Positions 61,501 to 64,000 of a stretch of DNA of 64,000 bases are shown here, in pieces; position 1 is the stretch's first letter, and every line of letters begins with the position of its first letter. The position numbers were made by a program, and so were the translations under genes. The DNA comes from Basidiobolus meristosporus CBS 931.73 (Eukaryota; Basidiobolomycota; Basidiobolomycetes; Basidiobolales; Basidiobolaceae), in contig MCFE01000034.1 of NCBI GenBank assembly GCA_002104905.1, positions 124,001-188,000 of the forward strand. The letters run 5' to 3'. Below the pieces are notes generated by a model. That model was not told the origin of the DNA, searched no databases, and saw only the letters and a program-made list of their open reading frames with translations.

Positions 61501-62442
61501 CCGTTTGTGTAGGTTGGGCCTCGACCGGCTCTGTATTCTTGTTTTCCTGCTCTTCTTCGGCCTTTAGCTTTTCCTGTGATGCAAGCAATGAGCGACTAAC
61601 AAACGATAAACTTATGGGCATGCCACGTTAGTAACCTCAATGAGCTGCTGCTCCGCTATATCTGCTTTGTCGTATTCCACTGTATAATAAACCGAATTCA
61701 CTGGGTATTCATCGTCCTTCTTCCGCTCGTAGCTTGCTGAGGATAGCAATATGCATGCAAAAATTAGTGCGGTAGATAGAAGACAGACACTAGTTGAGAT
61801 AGTAGGACATACGCATTTCTAATTTGGCTCCGGGAGCGGTGTTATGCGCGGTAGCATCTTGGGTTCCAGAAATTGGTGCCTCCACCTCTTCTTCTTCCTC
61901 TTCCTCATCGTAGTCCTCTTCAATCACTCTTCGTTTCTTTGTGGGGACACTTTCACCGTGACACCCGTTAGTACTGACGATTTTTGAGATGGGTTCAGGT
62001 GTGATTTCGTTAAGTTCGATCAAGGGGAATGAACAGCAGTTGTGTTTTCGTGAAAGATTCTCTGAATATAACTGCTCGTACAACATGGCTCTCGTACGAA
62101 ATGCCGCGACACACTTAACGCTGTAAGGGGTTTTCTCTTGTTCGGCCGGTCCATCTGTATTTGAAGGGTCGTGTGGGGAAATTGTGGATGGTCGTCGGGT
62201 TCGGAGGATATCACGTCGAACTTTTGGGTCATAAAGGATTCTTGGAAGTGGTCGCCCGCAGGTTTTGGTTCGAACTCGACGGCAAAGAATTTCTTCCAGG
62301 TGCTCCGATCTTGAAGGGCCTCCTTGAAAAACACATACTCCACCTCGGTGAGGTAAAACTGGACCTCATTATTGCTGTCTATCTGTTTTGCAACTTCATA
62401 ACTTATCTCCAAAAAAGACCGAGGAAAACTGGCGAACACCAT
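58545..62442 (-). CDS. SPT7: SAGA complex subunit Spt7; apparent frame breaks
   Basis: Scaffold subunit of the SAGA coactivator. N-terminus [22 protein letters not shown] bromodomain occupies about 61300-60950 ([32 protein letters not shown] through [10 protein letters not shown]). Acidic and polar linkers follow, then the histone-fold domain at about 59970-59550 ([16 protein letters not shown]...[14 protein letters not shown], then [12 protein letters not shown], then [19 protein letters not shown]). The conserved [23 protein letters not shown] segment precedes a Lys/Glu/Ala-rich coiled C-terminus. The order bromodomain, histone fold, C-terminal Spt7 motif is diagnostic. The frame breaks near 59788 (IEFF then [12 protein letters not shown], in a T run) and between about 62160 and 62228 (after MTQKFD). 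About ten introns. Confidence 0.88.
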
Positions 62443-63483
62443 GGTTCTCCCCTTAGCTCATTCCAAGGTTGAGGAAGTATCAAACACCACTGAACTTGAG
62501 TTCGCGAGTCACTTCGCTACACACGTGATGGGAAATTAAAAAACTCACCATCACTAAATTCGCCCAGAATTTTTCGCTAGACAATGATCGAATTGCCCAA
62601 CATATCCATCCCATCTCCATCAGTCGTTTGGATGCACGCCTAATCAGCAAACTCTTCCAATTTATACGAGTAGTTGTGAATTGTGGTTAATCGTATATTT
62701 AGTCAGATGCCATGACGACTTCAGATCTTGAAATAAACTCGCATCACAGATTGAATACAGTGACAATTTTTGGTACCAGGTCTGACGCAATCAGACCATT
62801 TCTGTGTCCATATAATCCAATGACGTTTGCTGGGCCCAACTACATTGCGGTGGAACGGGTTATTGGGACCTTAATGAATTGTTTGTGGTTTACTTGAACT
62901 GATACATTGAACAATCCAAAGGGTTGGTTTCAAGGGATAAGATGTCAAATATGACACATTTAAGCTCCTTCTATGCCAGGTGCTCATATTATGCTATCAG
63001 ATTTGCTAGCATGATTTGGTCTAAGATGCTGAGGAGACTCCGCCCGAGGGAGAGCCTCCTTGTCAATGTATTGTATGATGAAGAATGAGGCAATCTAGGG
63101 GCATCATCCGATTCCATTGACCCATTCATAGCTTACTAATGCTTACAATGAGCCATGTCGTGAGCTTGGGTCAACCAACATTCATGCCTACACGCACTGG
63201 TGTAACTCCCCTGGATGTGGTGAAAACTATGTCCACGTCCATGTCCATTACGTGGTTGCCTTGGTGGTATCTCAAGCTCATTTGCTATTCTGATTAATGC
63301 GAAGAGATACGGCAGGAATCACGCGATTGTTCACATTGAATGATGTCTTACCTCTTTGGTTTTCGCAGCAGTTATTACTTAGGAACCAGATTCATCTGAC
63401 TCCCAGTAATATAAGTCCCATGACTTAGTTCATGGCCCAATCGGGGCATCACTCTATTATCGCATAGCCCCTCAAATACGCAG
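62443..63483. other. Intergenic region
   Basis: About 1 kb without a supported gene. A 61-codon ORF at 62712-62897 has no distinguishing features. Confidence 0.5.
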
Positions 63484-63490
63484 TATAAAA
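63484..63490 (+). promoter_or_regulatory. TATA box of the subtilisin-like protease gene
   Basis: TATAAAA, about 125 bp upstream of the protease ATG. Confidence 0.55.
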
Positions 63491-63608
63491 CGCTGGTTAT
63501 TTCATCTCAGACTTTCAGATCACAGCTCATTTCTAGCCACACTCATCATCCTTTTCGTCCTCTTTACGCTCCACCGAAAATTTTCCTGCCCAAACCAATC
63601 TAACCAAA

Positions 63609-64000
63609 ATGCACTTGAATTTCAAAGTAATCTTCGTTACCCTCTGCGCTACTGCGTCCACCTTCGCCTTCTACATTGAACAGCCTGCTGCTCCAATCAT
63701 CAGCTCCCTGGATGCTGAGGTGATTCCAAACTCCTACATTGTTGTCCTCAAGAGCGGCTCCCGCAATTCTCTTCTCAGCCATCAGGCCTGGTTGACCTCC
63801 ATGCTTCAAATCTCTAATGCTGACTCCCAAGCTGAAGCCAATCAAATTAAACATATCTATGATGCTGATGGATTCCGAGGCTACTCTGGACGCTTCCACG
63901 AAGATGTCATTGAGCGCATTAGAGAAATGGACGATGTTGCCTATATCGAGGCCGACTCCATGGTCTATGCCTCGGAGCTACAAAAGAACGCACCTTGGGG
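63609..64000 (+). CDS. Subtilisin-like (proteinase K-type, S8) protease, N-terminal part, cut by right edge
   Basis: Secreted serine protease precursor; only the first ~130 residues are in the window. The signal peptide is MHLNFKVIFVTLCATASTFA. An inhibitor I9 propeptide follows: IPNSYIVVLKSG, then IKHIYDADGFRGYSGRFHEDVIERIREMDDVAYIEADS. The sequence reaches the start of the mature enzyme at QKNAPWG, the usual N-terminal region of proteinase K-type enzymes (QxxAPWGLxRIS). The catalytic triad lies beyond the edge. Probable role: extracellular protein degradation. Confidence 0.93.
   Translation, partial: MHLNFKVIFVTLCATASTFAFYIEQPAAPIISSLDAEVIPNSYIVVLKSGSRNSLLSHQAWLTSMLQISNADSQAEANQIKHIYDADGFRGYSGRFHEDVIERIREMDDVAYIEADSMVYASELQKNAPW

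Overview
The window is nuclear DNA of a fungus, about 45% GC by eye. The genes are split by short introns (about 50-100 nt, GTAAGT/GTATGT-type donors). Fungal hallmarks are a pentafunctional AROM enzyme, a Zn2Cys6 regulator with a fungal-specific TF domain, SPT7, BRE1 and an Nha1-type Na+/H+ antiporter. Alongside these sit genes with animal-like architecture: a TUG/ASPL-type UBX protein, an ANKRD39-like ankyrin protein, an NAE1-type NEDD8 E1 subunit and an S1-family serine protease. That mixture, with a proteinase-K-like subtilisin, fits an early-diverging, zygomycete-grade lineage better than Dikarya. The genus cannot be fixed from sequence alone.

Layout. 1-842: 5' part of an Nha1/Sod2 antiporter gene, minus strand, running off the left edge. 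2.2-8.1 kb: SEC6 exocyst subunit, EB1/BIM1 microtubule plus-end protein, ankyrin protein, PH-domain protein. 9.1-22.4 kb: a tandem array of eight same-strand paralogues for secreted Gly/Asp/Tyr/His-rich repeat proteins, each with its own TATA box and poly(A) signal. 23.3-30.7 kb: SAM50, Sec61 beta, a coiled-coil protein, an S1 protease. 31.1-42.8 kb: isoleucyl-tRNA synthetase, NEDD8 E1 regulatory subunit, AROM. 43.4-51.6 kb: a nine-exon orphan coiled-coil gene, Zn2Cys6 regulator, BRE1. 52.4-62.4 kb: methylcrotonyl-CoA carboxylase beta, YPT6/RAB6, a UBX protein, SPT7. 63.6 kb to the right edge: start of a subtilisin-like protease.

Most genes are ordinary housekeeping functions (secretion, mitochondrial outer-membrane assembly, aromatic amino-acid synthesis, leucine breakdown, histone ubiquitination and SAGA). 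The unusual part is the eight-gene array. Every member has a near-identical signal peptide, a degenerate repeat body of variable length, and a conserved cationic C-terminal peptide of 16 residues directly after a Lys-Arg (Kex2-type) site. Seven of the eight also share an ATGCAGGTG element at a nearly fixed distance (172-175 bp) upstream of the start codon and 79-81 bp beyond the TATA box. The array shows recent duplication and sequence homogenisation. I read it as a co-regulated family of secreted matrix/adhesive or peptide-precursor proteins; that function is inference.

A second pattern is a cluster of single-base frame breaks in otherwise well-conserved genes between about 53 and 62 kb, mostly in homopolymer runs. 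These probably reflect local sequence or assembly errors, but gene decay is not excluded. Gene models were built by hand from splice signals and reading phase. Where exon lengths sum to an in-frame product, the entry says so.
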